This document shows positions 1 through 6,661 of a DNA stretch of 64,000 nt, piece after piece (the first letter of the stretch is position 1; each line of letters opens with the position of its first letter). Position numbers and translations under genes: made by a program. The stretch covers positions 62,001-126,000 of the forward strand of contig CAIKMD010000007.1 of the NCBI GenBank assembly GCA_903828515.1. Reading direction: 5' to 3'. The notes under the pieces are model-generated. The model ran no database searches. It saw only the letters and a list, made by a program, of their open reading frames with translations, and was not told where the DNA came from. Source of the DNA: an uncultured Rhodospirillales bacterium (GTDB lineage Bacteria > Pseudomonadota > Alphaproteobacteria > ATCC43930 > CGMCC-115725).

Positions 1-660
1 ACCAAGGCACTCACCGATCTGCTGGCGACCCTCGCTTCCAATCCGACCTCTGTTCTTGGCAGCGAATTGGCGATGGGAATCCTGGTCGCGGTATGGAGCG
101 GCCAATCCGCCGCGTCGGCGCTGGTCTCGGCGCTCGACGCGGTTTACGAAAAACGCGAGGCGCGCGGTTTTTTTGCCTTCCAGCTCACGGCGCTCGCCAT
201 CGCACTGAGCTGGATCGTGCTCGCGGTCGCGGCGGTGACGCTCTTTTCGCTGGGCCCCTGGCTGCTCGACCGGACCTTCTTCGTCCATTTCCCCGCTTAC
301 ATCATCCGGTGGCCGACCCTGATCGTGCTGGTCGCCGGCGCGATCGGCGCGCTTTATCGCTACGCGCCGGCGCAACGTCCCGAATATGGCTGGGGCAAGT
401 GGGGAATTGCGTTGGCGACCACTTTGTCGCTCGGCGGTTCGGCGCTCTTCACGCTCTATGTCGAGTACTTCGCGTCTTATGACATCCGCTACGGCTCGCT
501 CGGGGCGGCGGTGGTGATGCTGCTGTGGCTCTATGTCATGGTCTTCGCGGTCCTGCTCGGCGCCGAGCTGAACGCCGATCTCGAAGGCGAGACGCCGCGC
601 AAGGACAGCGCCGTGCCGACGCCGACCGGCCAAATCCTCCCGGAAAGCGCTCGGCGATAG
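1..660 (+). CDS. YihY/BrkB-family membrane protein, C-terminal part
   Basis: The reading frame is open from the first base, so the start lies outside the window and only the last 219 residues are visible. They contain four or five hydrophobic segments and the family hallmarks: a WSGQSAASALVSALDAVY block near visible residue 35 and a C-terminal FASYDIRYGSLGAAVVMLLW stretch followed by LLGAELNADLE. YihY/BrkB proteins are inner-membrane proteins of about 300 residues whose role is not settled; the old RNase BN label is wrong. The cytoplasmic tail is short and polar. The next gene follows after 130 bases with its own promoter-like sequence, so this is probably the end of its transcription unit. 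Confidence 0.85.
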   Translation, partial: TKALTDLLATLASNPTSVLGSELAMGILVAVWSGQSAASALVSALDAVYEKREARGFFAFQLTALAIALSWIVLAVAAVTLFSLGPWLLDRTFFVHFPAYIIRWPTLIVLVAGAIGALYRYAPAQRPEYGWGKWGIALATTLSLGGSALFTLYVEYFASYDIRYGSLGAAVVMLLWLYVMVFAVLLGAELNADLEGETPRKDSAVPTPTGQILPESARR

Positions 661-682
661 GCCCGGTCGGAACGACGCGACG

Positions 683-707
683 GGAACCTTCGGCCCTCGT
701 CCCGGTT
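683..707 (+). promoter_or_regulatory. possible EcfG-type promoter (GGAAC-N16-GGTT)
   Basis: GGAAC at 683-687 is followed after 16 bases by GGTT at 704-707, one mismatch from the EcfG consensus CGTT. It lies 84 bases before the lipoprotein gene at 791. It is weaker than the exact matches elsewhere in the window. Confidence 0.35.
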
Positions 708-790
708 ATTAGAGAAGGATGCCGCCGGCGCGGTTTGCGAACAGGCGCACACGCGTCTCGCGGCGTTGCCATTCAACGTGGAGAGAGCAA

Positions 791-997
791 ATGACGAAGG
801 CGAGATTTCAACTTCAATATCTGGTCGGCGCGGCACTTCTGAGCAGCGTTACGGCGCTGGCAGGTTGCGTGCCTGATACACCCGCCGTGACCCGCACGAC
901 CACGACGCAGGAACGGACCACGACCACCCCCGCGCTCTCGTCGGCGCCGTCCTATCAATCGACCACGACCACGACGACCCGGCAGGTCCAGCCGTAA
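791..997 (+). CDS. small Thr-rich lipoprotein
   Basis: A 68-residue protein with an N-terminal signal of about 24 residues ending in a lipobox (ALAGC), so it should be lipidated at the cysteine and anchored in the envelope. The mature part is almost only Thr, Ser, Pro and Gln with runs of threonine, a low-complexity, probably disordered tail. The start at 791 is chosen because a GGAGAG ribosome site precedes it; an in-frame ATG at 719 has none and would bury the signal peptide. The next secreted-protein gene begins 25 bases downstream, suggesting one transcript (791-1684). No functional family is recognised. Confidence 0.7.
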   Translation: MTKARFQLQYLVGAALLSSVTALAGCVPDTPAVTRTTTTQERTTTTPALSSAPSYQSTTTTTTRQVQP

Positions 998-1022
998 TCC
1001 GACCGCTTCGAAGGAGCACGTC

Positions 1023-1346
1023 ATGACGAAAACTCTGATCGCGGGCGCTTTCGCCCTAACGATGATGATGGGCGGCGCCCATGCCCAAGGCGTCTCGTCC
1101 GATTCCACGGCCAATTTTCCCAACGGGCCGGCGGGAAGCGAAAGCGTCGTCAAAACCCAGAAAGTCATCGGCGCGGATGGCACGGTCACGCAGCAATCGC
1201 AGAGCTACGACAAGACCCAGACCTACAGCAGCGGCGACGGTGCGTTGAGCGCTCACTCGACGGTTCGGACCAATGAAGTGAAAACCGTCACGCCGCCGTC
1301 GGTGTCGACGTCGACTTCCACGACGACGACCGAGCAAGTCCGCTGA
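1023..1346 (+). CDS. small secreted Ser/Thr-rich protein
   Basis: A 107-residue protein with a clear Sec signal peptide (positively charged start, hydrophobic core, cleavage after AHA at about residue 21). The mature part is polar, rich in Ser, Thr, Gln and Val, with short repeated motifs (VKTQKV, VRTNEVKTV) and a Thr-rich end. A good Shine-Dalgarno (AAGGAG) precedes the ATG. It lies between two other small exported proteins in the same direction with 17-25 base gaps, so it is probably co-transcribed with them. It resembles the uncharacterised exported proteins common in alphaproteobacteria; function unknown. Confidence 0.7.
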   Translation: MTKTLIAGAFALTMMMGGAHAQGVSSDSTANFPNGPAGSESVVKTQKVIGADGTVTQQSQSYDKTQTYSSGDGALSAHSTVRTNEVKTVTPPSVSTSTSTTTTEQVR

Positions 1347-1363
1347 CACCGGAGCGCCGTGCC

Positions 1364-1684
1364 GTGAAGCCGAAATCGAGTTGGGTCGTATCCTTGCTCG
1401 CTTTCGGTTTCATTCTCGGTGGCGGTGTCAGTGCCATTGCCCAGACGGTGACGGACCAGAATGGCAGGCGCGAGACAATTCCGCCGCAATCGACCGACCA
1501 ATCGCCGGCCCGGCCGGAGCAGAGTGTTCCCGGTCAGGTTTCCGCAACGCCCAATGGGGTCATCGCGCCGCCGAAAACCGGCGATGCCAACGTGATCCAG
1601 CCGCCCAGCGCCGGCCCCGACGCCACGCCGGTGATCAAACCGCCGGGTACGCCGGGCGGCAACACCGACATCCAACCGAAATGA
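1364..1684 (+). CDS. small secreted Pro-rich protein (GTG start)
   Basis: A 106-residue protein read from a GTG at 1364, with GGAG nine bases upstream; no ATG fits. Residues 1-27 are a Sec signal peptide ending in AIAQ. The mature part is rich in Pro, Gly, Asp and Thr (VIAPPKTGDANVIQPP, VIKPPGTPGG), probably disordered and periplasmic or surface-exposed. It is third in the row of small exported proteins starting at 791 and is followed directly by a strong hairpin. Function unknown. Confidence 0.65.
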   Translation: MKPKSSWVVSLLAFGFILGGGVSAIAQTVTDQNGRRETIPPQSTDQSPARPEQSVPGQVSATPNGVIAPPKTGDANVIQPPSAGPDATPVIKPPGTPGGNTDIQPK

Positions 1685-1685
1685 A

Positions 1686-1713
1686 AAACCGCCTCCCCGA
1701 AAGGAGGCGGTTT
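1686..1713 (+). terminator. hairpin terminator
   Basis: A perfect 11-bp stem (1686-1696 with 1703-1713) and a 6-base loop directly after the stop at 1684, ending in TTT. It separates the exported-protein cluster from the convergent gene at 1746 and may act in both directions. Confidence 0.7.
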
Positions 1714-1745
1714 GCCGTGGCGCCCGTCGCGAGACGAAAGCGGCT

Positions 1746-1967
1746 TTAAGCTTGCTTGCGGCCGGCGAAGACCAGGCCGGCGCCGATGACGATGGCGATG
1801 ATGCCGGCATAAGGCGGAATCACATAATCGGTTTCGGTGTCCTTGGTCGCGGTGATCGGGCCGATTTTCGCGACCTGTTCCTGGTGGTGAACGGGAATGA
1901 CGTTGACGAGCAAGCCGCCCACGCCCGCGAGAATGAGAACGACCCCGACAATCAGCAATCCGCGCAT
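1746..1967 (-). CDS. small two-helix membrane protein
   Basis: A 73-residue protein with two predicted membrane helices (about residues 3-24 and 50-69) joined by a polar loop containing a TKDTETD stretch. It ends in the charged GRKQA, as expected for a cytoplasmic tail. A strong AAGGAG precedes the ATG at 1967. It stands alone, convergent with the exported-protein cluster. It resembles the many short alphaproteobacterial membrane proteins found near stress genes, but I do not recognise a named family. Confidence 0.65.
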   Translation of the reverse strand: MRGLLIVGVVLILAGVGGLLVNVIPVHHQEQVAKIGPITATKDTETDYVIPPYAGIIAIVIGAGLVFAGRKQA

Positions 1968-2079
1968 GTTCTAGCTCCTTCGTTTATTCCAGGCGCCTTG
2001 TCGAAGGCGCGCGCGTATTAAAGTCGGAGCCGGTGGAAAGGTTTCGCCATCGCGATTGCACTCATTTTCCGCTTTTCGT

Positions 2080-2105
2080 GGAACCGAATGTGCCTGCCGC
2101 TCTTT
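2080..2105 (+). promoter_or_regulatory. possible EcfG-type promoter (GGAAC-N17-CTTT)
   Basis: GGAAC at 2080-2084 and CTTT at 2102-2105, spacer 17, one mismatch from CGTT. It lies about 37 bases upstream of the micro-gene at 2142. Confidence 0.3.
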
Positions 2106-2141
2106 TGTTCACCGACATCGATGAACAAGGAGAGCAAAATC

Positions 2142-2219
2142 ATGGGACGCGGCATTCTTCTCTGGCTCCTGGGCGTTCCGATTCCGATCATCATTCTTCT
2201 TGCCCTGGTGTGGCGCTGA
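2142..2219 (+). CDS. 25-residue membrane micro-protein
   Basis: ATG at 2142 with a strong AAGGAGAG site encodes 25 residues, nearly all hydrophobic (MGRGILLWLLGVP, then PIPIIILLALVWR): one short membrane helix with basic ends. Very similar peptides are common in alphaproteobacteria and are usually left unannotated. Its stop overlaps the start of the next gene as TGATG, a layout typical of translational coupling. It may be both a peptide and a leader that sets translation of the downstream membrane protein. Confidence 0.6.
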   Translation: MGRGILLWLLGVPIPIIILLALVWR

Positions 2220-3148
2220 TGGCTGCGGTTATCGAGGCGCCTTTCGGCGAGCCTCGCGGCATATCCGAAGTTGGCGTCGTGGGAAGCGTCGATGCGGCGA
2301 TATCCTGGGGTGCCATCATCGGTGGTGCCGTCGCGGCGGTGGCCGTCACCTTCATTCTGGTGGAACTGGGTGCCGGTCTGGGTCTGGCTGCGGTGTCGCC
2401 GTGGCTGCAACGGGGGCCGTCGCCCACGACATTCGCGATCACGACCGCGATCTGGCTTATTCTCGTGCAATGGATCGCGGCCGGTTTCGGCGGCTATGTC
2501 GCCGGTCGGCTGCGCACCAAATGGGTCGGCGTTCATACCGACGAGGTGTTCTTTCGCGATACCGCGCATGGCTTTCTGTCCTGGGCGCTCGCGACCGTCA
2601 CCGGCGCGATCATCGCCGGCATCGTGGCGATGGCCGCGATCTCGGGCGCGGTCAACACGGCAACCACGGTGGCATCGGCGGGTGTGCAAGCGGCCGGCCA
2701 GGTCGCGGCGCCGCGTAGTAACGGCACCGATTCCTCGGCCTATGTCGTCGATACCATGTTCCGTTCCAATGGTGCTTCGTCTGCAGCCGCGGGATCTCCC
2801 GCGCCGACGGACGGTGCCGTTGCATCGCCGCGTCGCGACATGCGTGGCGAAGCCGGGCGCATCCTCGCCAATGACCTGAGCAGCGGCGACGTCACGCCCG
2901 ACGACAAGACTTATCTGGCGCAAATCGTCGCGACACAAACCGGGCTCAGCCCCCCGGACGCGCAAAAGCGTGTCGATGACGCCATCGCTCAGCTCCAGGC
3001 GGCAAAGGCCAAGGCACAAATCGCCGCCGACGCAGCCCGCAAGGCGGCGGCGACCACGGCGATGATGTTGGCGCTGTCGATGATCGTGGGGGCTTTTATC
3101 GCCAGCACTGCCGGCGCGATCGGCGGCCACCGCCGCGACTCATACTGA
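2219..3148 (+). CDS. PhnA-like/YrzE-like multi-pass membrane protein
   Basis: A 309-residue protein starting at the ATG that overlaps the preceding micro-gene stop; the frame stays open upstream, but this start is coupled and keeps the N-terminus short. Predicted helices lie at about residues 24-50 (AAISWGAIIGGAVAAVAVTF), 75-98, 122-148 and 275-300. The central 150-270 region is Ala/Pro/Asp-rich and soluble. The same layout occurs in alphaproteobacterial proteins often labelled PhnA-like, a poor name because no phosphonate function is shown. The C-terminal helix is glycine- and alanine-rich (ASTAGAIGG). Probably a stress-associated envelope protein; function unknown. Confidence 0.7.
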   Translation: MAAVIEAPFGEPRGISEVGVVGSVDAAISWGAIIGGAVAAVAVTFILVELGAGLGLAAVSPWLQRGPSPTTFAITTAIWLILVQWIAAGFGGYVAGRLRTKWVGVHTDEVFFRDTAHGFLSWALATVTGAIIAGIVAMAAISGAVNTATTVASAGVQAAGQVAAPRSNGTDSSAYVVDTMFRSNGASSAAAGSPAPTDGAVASPRRDMRGEAGRILANDLSSGDVTPDDKTYLAQIVATQTGLSPPDAQKRVDDAIAQLQAAKAKAQIAADAARKAAATTAMMLALSMIVGAFIASTAGAIGGHRRDSY

Positions 3149-3184
3149 ATCCGGACACGCACAGAACCTTAGAAAGAGGACGTC

Positions 3185-3544
3185 ATGGCAAAGCGAACCA
3201 CATCCCTGCAGGACCTTTCCAATAAATCGAAGGAAATCGCGTCGATGGCGAGCGACGCGATCGGCCAGGCCGCGTTGCGCGTCACCCATATGGCGCTGAA
3301 GCGCGCCCGTGCGGTGGTCGCCTCGGCCGACGAAACGATCTACCCGGCCAAACGTAAAGCCAAAGCCAAGGCCAAGGCCAAGGCCAAGGCCAAGGCCAAG
3401 GCCAAGGCCAAGGCCAAAATTGCGAAGAAGGCGAAGCCGGTGAAGAAGGCGATCGCCAAAGCCGCTTCCGTCAAGCGGAAGGTCAAGGCGCGCGGCAAAG
3501 CCATCGTGAAAAAAGCCAAGCGAATCGTCCGCAAGGCGCGTTGA
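3185..3544 (+). CDS. Lys/Ala-rich histone H1-like protein
   Basis: A 119-residue, strongly basic protein. Residues 1-50 form a mixed helical head; from about residue 55 the chain is alternating Lys-Ala encoded by a hexanucleotide tandem repeat, then KK/AK-rich sequence to the end (IVKKAKRIVRKAR). This composition matches bacterial histone H1-like or AlgP-like C-terminal domains, which bind DNA non-specifically and compact the nucleoid. An AGAAAGAGGA site precedes the ATG. The Lys-Ala tract length should vary by replication slippage. DNA binding is inferred from composition only. Confidence 0.75.
   Translation: MAKRTTSLQDLSNKSKEIASMASDAIGQAALRVTHMALKRARAVVASADETIYPAKRKAKAKAKAKAKAKAKAKAKAKIAKKAKPVKKAIAKAASVKRKVKARGKAIVKKAKRIVRKAR
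3359..3418 (+). repeat. hexanucleotide tandem repeat (GCCAAR)10
   Basis: Eight identical GCCAAG units (3365-3412) flanked on each side by one GCCAAA unit, ten units in all, inside the H1-like gene. Each unit encodes Ala-Lys, so gain or loss of a unit stays in frame and changes the basic tail by two residues. Confidence 0.9.
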
Positions 3545-3565
3545 TCAACCGAAGAGGGTATATCG

Positions 3566-3715
3566 ATGAGTGACGTCACGCTGCAACCGGGCCGGCAACC
3601 CCGCAAAAGCAAATCGGTGTTGGGATTCATTCTGGCCGGCAGTTGCATCCTCGCCGCCGCCGCCGCGTTGCCGCTGTGGCTGATCGAGACGTTCATCTGG
3701 GCGGCGAAAATCTGA
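3566..3715 (+). CDS. 49-residue single-helix membrane protein
   Basis: ATG at 3566, 21 bases after the H1-like gene, with GAAGAGGG upstream. The product has a polar basic head (PGRQPRKSKS) then one long hydrophobic segment from about residue 18 to 45 (ILAGSCILAAAAALPLWLIE). The positive-inside rule suggests a cytoplasmic N-terminus. It is likely co-transcribed with the H1-like gene. No named family; function unknown. Confidence 0.55.
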   Translation: MSDVTLQPGRQPRKSKSVLGFILAGSCILAAAAALPLWLIETFIWAAKI

Positions 3716-3750
3716 CCAACGGCCGGGGACCGAAAGCACCAAGCGTGTTT

Positions 3751-3915
3751 TCAGAAAACCACGAAGGCCAGAATCATCGCGACGATGGCGAGCGCAACCG
3801 AGAAACCCAGGATGTATCGAACGCGTCCTGTGGTTTCTGCTTGGCGCGCCTCGGTGGTCGTGAGTACGGCGCCGTGGTCCGGCGTCGTCTGGTGACGGTC
3901 TATGATCGGGTTCAT
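3751..3915 (-). CDS. 54-residue single-helix membrane protein
   Basis: Reads from ATG at 3915 to TGA at 3751. The first 33 residues are polar (IIDRHQTTPDHGAV, EARQAETTGRVR); the last 20 are a membrane helix (YILGFSVALAIVAMILAFVV). No convincing Shine-Dalgarno is visible before the ATG, so the start is uncertain. Good codon use and the clean amphipathic-to-hydrophobic layout support it. Tail-anchored small membrane protein of unknown role. Confidence 0.45.
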   Translation of the reverse strand: MNPIIDRHQTTPDHGAVLTTTEARQAETTGRVRYILGFSVALAIVAMILAFVVF

Positions 3916-3960
3916 CAACTTATAACCCGGCGGCTTGCCGAAAGGTTCCGAAGCCGGGCG

Positions 3961-4149
3961 TCAGCCCCCACGCGCTTCATGATGAAGCCGGCGGTTTCCC
4001 TGCCAGAGCTCGAACGCGGCATACCGCTCGTTCTGCGCGAAGGACGCTCGCGCACTCAAGATGGCCTCGTCGTCGGTTGCTGTGATGATGTCCTCTGCCG
4101 CAATGATATGGCCGCCCGTATTCAGGAAGTAACACCGATATTCGATCAT
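3961..4149 (-). CDS. short conserved alphaproteobacterial hypothetical protein
   Basis: A 62-residue soluble protein starting MIEYRCYFLNTGGHI. Small proteins of this pattern (an aromatic beta strand, a GHI turn, an acidic DDEA helix and a final ELWQGNRRL motif) are very common in alphaproteobacteria, about 60-70 residues long and uncharacterised. I chose the ATG at 4149 because this family begins there; the in-frame upstream ATG at 4209 adds an unrelated basic stretch. No partner is evident. Confidence 0.6.
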   Translation of the reverse strand: MIEYRCYFLNTGGHIIAAEDIITATDDEAILSARASFAQNERYAAFELWQGNRRLHHEARGG

Positions 4150-4323
4150 CGCCCCTTTTGCCCGCCGCAGATGGCTGCTGCCCGTGTTCGCGGATCGAAA
4201 CGCCCGCATTTGACGGTCAGTTGTTCGGCCGGTCGACGCAGATGATCATAGTCGCGGGAATTTAGGTTCCGAATCTCAGTACGAGATCGTACCCAAGCCG
4301 CACAAACGCCTCCGAAAACCTTT

Positions 4324-4506
4324 TCAGGGGAGCGTCGGTGGACGCGTCCGCGTGACGAGCGATGCCAGCAGCGACAAAGCGAACAACACCAGGAAGATGA
4401 AGAACAGGATCTTGGCAATTTCCGCGGTCGCAACGGCGAGGCCGGTAAAGCCCAGGACGCCGGCGATGATCGCGACGAGGAAAAATACGACCGCCCAATA
4501 GAGCAT
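4324..4506 (-). CDS. DUF1328-family small membrane protein (YtjA-like)
   Basis: A 60-residue protein with two hydrophobic helices (about residues 3-25 and 30-52) and a conserved layout: [20 protein letters not shown], then [15 protein letters not shown]. This is characteristic of DUF1328 (E. coli YtjA), found in many proteobacteria and often stress- or sigma-factor-controlled; the biochemical role is unknown. A GGAGG site lies just upstream of the ATG at 4506. It is downstream of sodB on the same strand but separated from it by a terminator-like hairpin. Confidence 0.85.
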   Translation of the reverse strand: MLYWAVVFFLVAIIAGVLGFTGLAVATAEIAKILFFIFLVLFALSLLASLVTRTRPPTLP

Positions 4507-4585
4507 CTGATCCTCCACAAACGACGTCTCGGACGCGATAAGAACGGCGACCCCCCGCAAAAGGTTGCGTCGTTCGCGCAAACGA

Positions 4586-4617
4586 AAGCGGCGCAGCCGG
4601 AGCAAGCTGCGCCGCTT
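4586..4617 (-). terminator. hairpin terminator after sodB
   Basis: A perfect 11-bp GC-rich stem (4586-4596 with 4607-4617) with a 10-base loop. On the minus strand it is followed by TTTCGTTTG, fitting a Rho-independent terminator 18 bases past the sodB stop. Confidence 0.7.
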
Positions 4618-4635
4618 CGAATGCTGGTGGCCGGT

Positions 4636-5253
4636 TTACGCCGCCTTTTGACCCGGATGCTGGGCCAGATTCTTGGCGACGAAATTCCAATCGATCAAAT
4701 GATCGATAAAGGCGGTGACGAAATCGGGCCGCCGATTCTTGTAGTCGACATAGTAGGCATGCTCCCAGACGTCGCAGGCAAGGAGCGGGGTGAGGTTATG
4801 CGCGATCGGATTGTCGGCGTTCGAGGTCTTGATGATCTTGAGCTTGCCGTTTTCGAGGGTGATCCAGACCCAGCCGCTGCCAAACTGGCCGACCGCGGCT
4901 TCCTTGAACGCATCGCGAAACTTGTCGATGCCGCCGAGGTCCTGGTCGAGCCGCGTGAGCAGGTCGCCTTCGGGCTTGCCGCCGCCTTTGGGTTTCATCG
5001 AGTGCCAGAAGAAATCGTGATTCCAGGCCTGTGCCGCGTTGTTGAAGACCGGCGTCTTGGCCGTGTCCTTGGCCGTCGCCCGGATGATCTCCTCGAGAGT
5101 CTGGGTCTCGAACGGCGTGCCCGCGACGAGTTCGTTCAATTTGTCGACATAGGCCTTGTGATGCTTGCCGTGGTGGAGGTCGAGCGTTTCGGCCGACATC
5201 TGCGGCGACAACGCGTCTTTCGGGTAAGGCAGGGGTGGGAGTTGAAAAGCCAT
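4636..5253 (-). CDS. sodB: superoxide dismutase (Fe/Mn family)
   Basis: A 205-residue protein, normal length for the family. It converts superoxide to oxygen and hydrogen peroxide in the cytoplasm. The N-terminal helical domain has LHHGKHHKAYVDKLN (first metal His); the second ligand is in AWNHDFFWHSM, and the C-terminal domain has DVWEHAYYVDY with the Asp and His ligands. The FFWHSM and GGG region is closer to Fe-type than Mn-type enzymes, but metal choice cannot be settled from sequence. The start is the ATG at 5253 (GAGGA upstream; no signal peptide). A GGAAC-N16-TGTT promoter-like sequence sits 47 bases upstream, which would place it in the stress regulon. Confidence 0.95.
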   Translation of the reverse strand: MAFQLPPLPYPKDALSPQMSAETLDLHHGKHHKAYVDKLNELVAGTPFETQTLEEIIRATAKDTAKTPVFNNAAQAWNHDFFWHSMKPKGGGKPEGDLLTRLDQDLGGIDKFRDAFKEAAVGQFGSGWVWITLENGKLKIIKTSNADNPIAHNLTPLLACDVWEHAYYVDYKNRRPDFVTAFIDHLIDWNFVAKNLAQHPGQKAA

Positions 5254-5299
5254 TTGATCCTCGCTGACAGTGAGCCGCGCGCAGCGGCGCATACCGTTC

Positions 5300-5324
5300 A
5301 ACAAGGGGGCTGGGCGTTAGTTCC
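5300..5324 (-). promoter_or_regulatory. near-consensus EcfG-type promoter of sodB
   Basis: On the minus strand GGAAC (5324-5320) and TGTT (5303-5300) are separated by 16 bases; one mismatch from CGTT. The same variant occurs in front of the gene at 16597. Confidence 0.45.
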
Positions 5325-5341
5325 GTTCGTCGAGCCGGCGA

Positions 5342-6097
5342 TCAGGCCTCGCCGGCGGCCGGCTCGGGCTTGGGCTCGGGATGCCAGCCGGTCAGGCGCA
5401 GATATTCCGCCTCCGGAATGCCGTAGAGACCGTCCGCCAGTTGTTTCAGTCCGTCGTAATCCAGGATTGTCACCGAGCCGCGCCGGGTCGAAATGAGATC
5501 GCGGTCTTTCAACAGGCGCAAGGCGCCGGTCACGCTTGCCCGACGCACGCCCAGCATCACGGCCAGGAATTCATGCGTCAGCGGCAATGAATTCGTATCC
5601 AACCGGTCCTGCGCCATCAGCAGCCAGCGCGCCAACCGCTCGCCGACTTTGGCGCGCCCGTTCGCCATCGCGGTGTGCGAGGTCTGAATCATGAAGGCCT
5701 GGGCAAACCGCAGGAAGCATCGCTGCATCGACGGGCTTTTGCGGACGACCGCGCGCAGGTCGTCGGCGGTCACCCGCATGCCCTCACCGGGAATCTGGAC
5801 GAAAGTGAAATTGGCCGATCGATCGTCGCCGAGAAGGACCGATATGCCGCTCATGCCCTCGCGACCGATCAGCGCGACCTCAAGCTGATGTTCGCGCGGC
5901 GTGGAGGCCACGACCGAAACGATGCCGCCCTCGGGGAAATAGACGTGCTTGATCGGCTGATTGGGCGATTCGATGACGTGCCGTCGCGGCATGGCGATCG
6001 CTTCGAGATTGGGCTCGATCAGCGCGAAGTCGTCGGCCGATAGAATCGACAGCATGTGATTACGCGATCGGTGGGAATCGTGTTGGGTTGCGGTCAT
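5342..6097 (-). CDS. Crp/Fnr-family transcriptional regulator
   Basis: A 251-residue regulator. Residues 20-130 form a cyclic-nucleotide-binding-like beta-barrel (HVYFPEGGIVSVVAS, then a GREGMSG loop); residues 155-230 form a winged helix-turn-helix of the Crp type with the recognition region LGVRRASVTGALRLLKDRDL. No four-cysteine FNR cluster is visible, so it is not an Fe-S sensor of the FNR class. Related proteins in rhizobia and Rhodospirillales respond to stress or unknown ligands. The ATG at 6097 has a GAGGATGAG site. It is probably transcribed from the EcfG-type promoter at 6292-6316 together with the small gene at 6108. Confidence 0.85.
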   Translation of the reverse strand: MTATQHDSHRSRNHMLSILSADDFALIEPNLEAIAMPRRHVIESPNQPIKHVYFPEGGIVSVVASTPREHQLEVALIGREGMSGISVLLGDDRSANFTFVQIPGEGMRVTADDLRAVVRKSPSMQRCFLRFAQAFMIQTSHTAMANGRAKVGERLARWLLMAQDRLDTNSLPLTHEFLAVMLGVRRASVTGALRLLKDRDLISTRRGSVTILDYDGLKQLADGLYGIPEAEYLRLTGWHPEPKPEPAAGEA

Positions 6098-6107
6098 GTT
6101 CTCATCC

Positions 6108-6260
6108 TCACCGGTCACGAGCGCCGAGCCGATTCGGCCGTTCGCGACGCCGTATCGTCGAGGTCGCGACCAGCAATCGGTGGATGGCGAGAGACGAAAA
6201 CATGACGACGGCGGCAACCGCCGCGGTGTCCAATGTCGCCAGAGATAAAGATGCTGTCAT
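6108..6260 (-). CDS. 50-residue small protein upstream of the Crp/Fnr gene
   Basis: ATG at 6260 with GGAG seven bases upstream; the product has one hydrophobic segment (about residues 8-32) and an Arg-rich tail. It begins about 32 bases after the -10 element of an exact EcfG-type promoter, a normal leader length, and ends 10 bases before the Crp/Fnr start. The position supports it more than its sequence; no family is recognised. Confidence 0.45.
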   Translation of the reverse strand: MTASLSLATLDTAAVAAVVMFSSLAIHRLLVATSTIRRRERPNRLGARDR

Positions 6261-6291
6261 GTTCCACTCCGACAAGGTTCTTCCGATTCCA

Positions 6292-6316
6292 AACGTCCGG
6301 TCGCCGTCAAGGTTCC
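6292..6316 (-). promoter_or_regulatory. EcfG-type promoter (leftward, exact)
   Basis: Minus strand: GGAAC at 6316-6312, 16-base spacer, CGTT at 6295-6292. It is back to back with a second exact match at 6331-6356 facing right. It should drive the small gene at 6260 and the Crp/Fnr gene. Confidence 0.75.
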
Positions 6317-6330
6317 TTTTTGACAATCGG

Positions 6331-6356
6331 GGAACAAGCGGGCGGGGTTCGACGTT
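6331..6356 (+). promoter_or_regulatory. EcfG-type promoter of DUF883 gene (exact)
   Basis: GGAAC at 6331-6335, 17-base spacer, CGTT at 6353-6356; the DUF883 start is 30 bases further on. Confidence 0.8.
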
Positions 6357-6385
6357 TCATTCATCGAGTCATTTCAGGAGCCGAC

Positions 6386-6661
6386 ATGAGCATCAAAATC
6401 GCCGACGAAAGCGCCGATATCGGCACGGTCACCAAGGACATCGAACTCCTCAAAAGGGATATCGCCCAATTGATGGAAAAGATGAAGAACGGTGCGACGC
6501 AAACCGTCACCGATGAGGCGCGTCGGATTTATGACGCGGCGACGGCGGAAGGCGAGCGGACCGTGGCCGCGCTCGCCCAAAGGGTCGAGGACCGGCCGAT
6601 CGCCAGTCTGCTGATCGCCTTTGCCGCCGGTTATATCAGCAGCCGAATCCTGGCGCGTTAA
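6386..6661 (+). CDS. DUF883 family (ElaB/YqjD-like) protein
   Basis: A 91-residue protein: a long amphipathic helix (residues 8-65, DIELLKRDIAQLMEKMKNG) followed by the conserved C-terminal membrane segment (RPIASLLIAFAAGYISSRIL). This is the layout of ElaB/YqjD/DUF883 proteins, tail-anchored inner-membrane proteins that bind ribosomes in E. coli stationary phase. The start at 6386 has an AGGAG site; longer in-frame starts are unsupported. An exact EcfG-type promoter precedes it, consistent with stress control. Its stop interlocks with the stop of the convergent GH15 gene (4-base overlap). Confidence 0.85.
   Translation: MSIKIADESADIGTVTKDIELLKRDIAQLMEKMKNGATQTVTDEARRIYDAATAEGERTVAALAQRVEDRPIASLLIAFAAGYISSRILAR

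Noticed and set aside
4262-4690. Alternative minus-strand frame over the DUF1328 region
   Set aside because: It includes the sodB terminator and is Arg-rich; the DUF1328 frame has the right length and motif.
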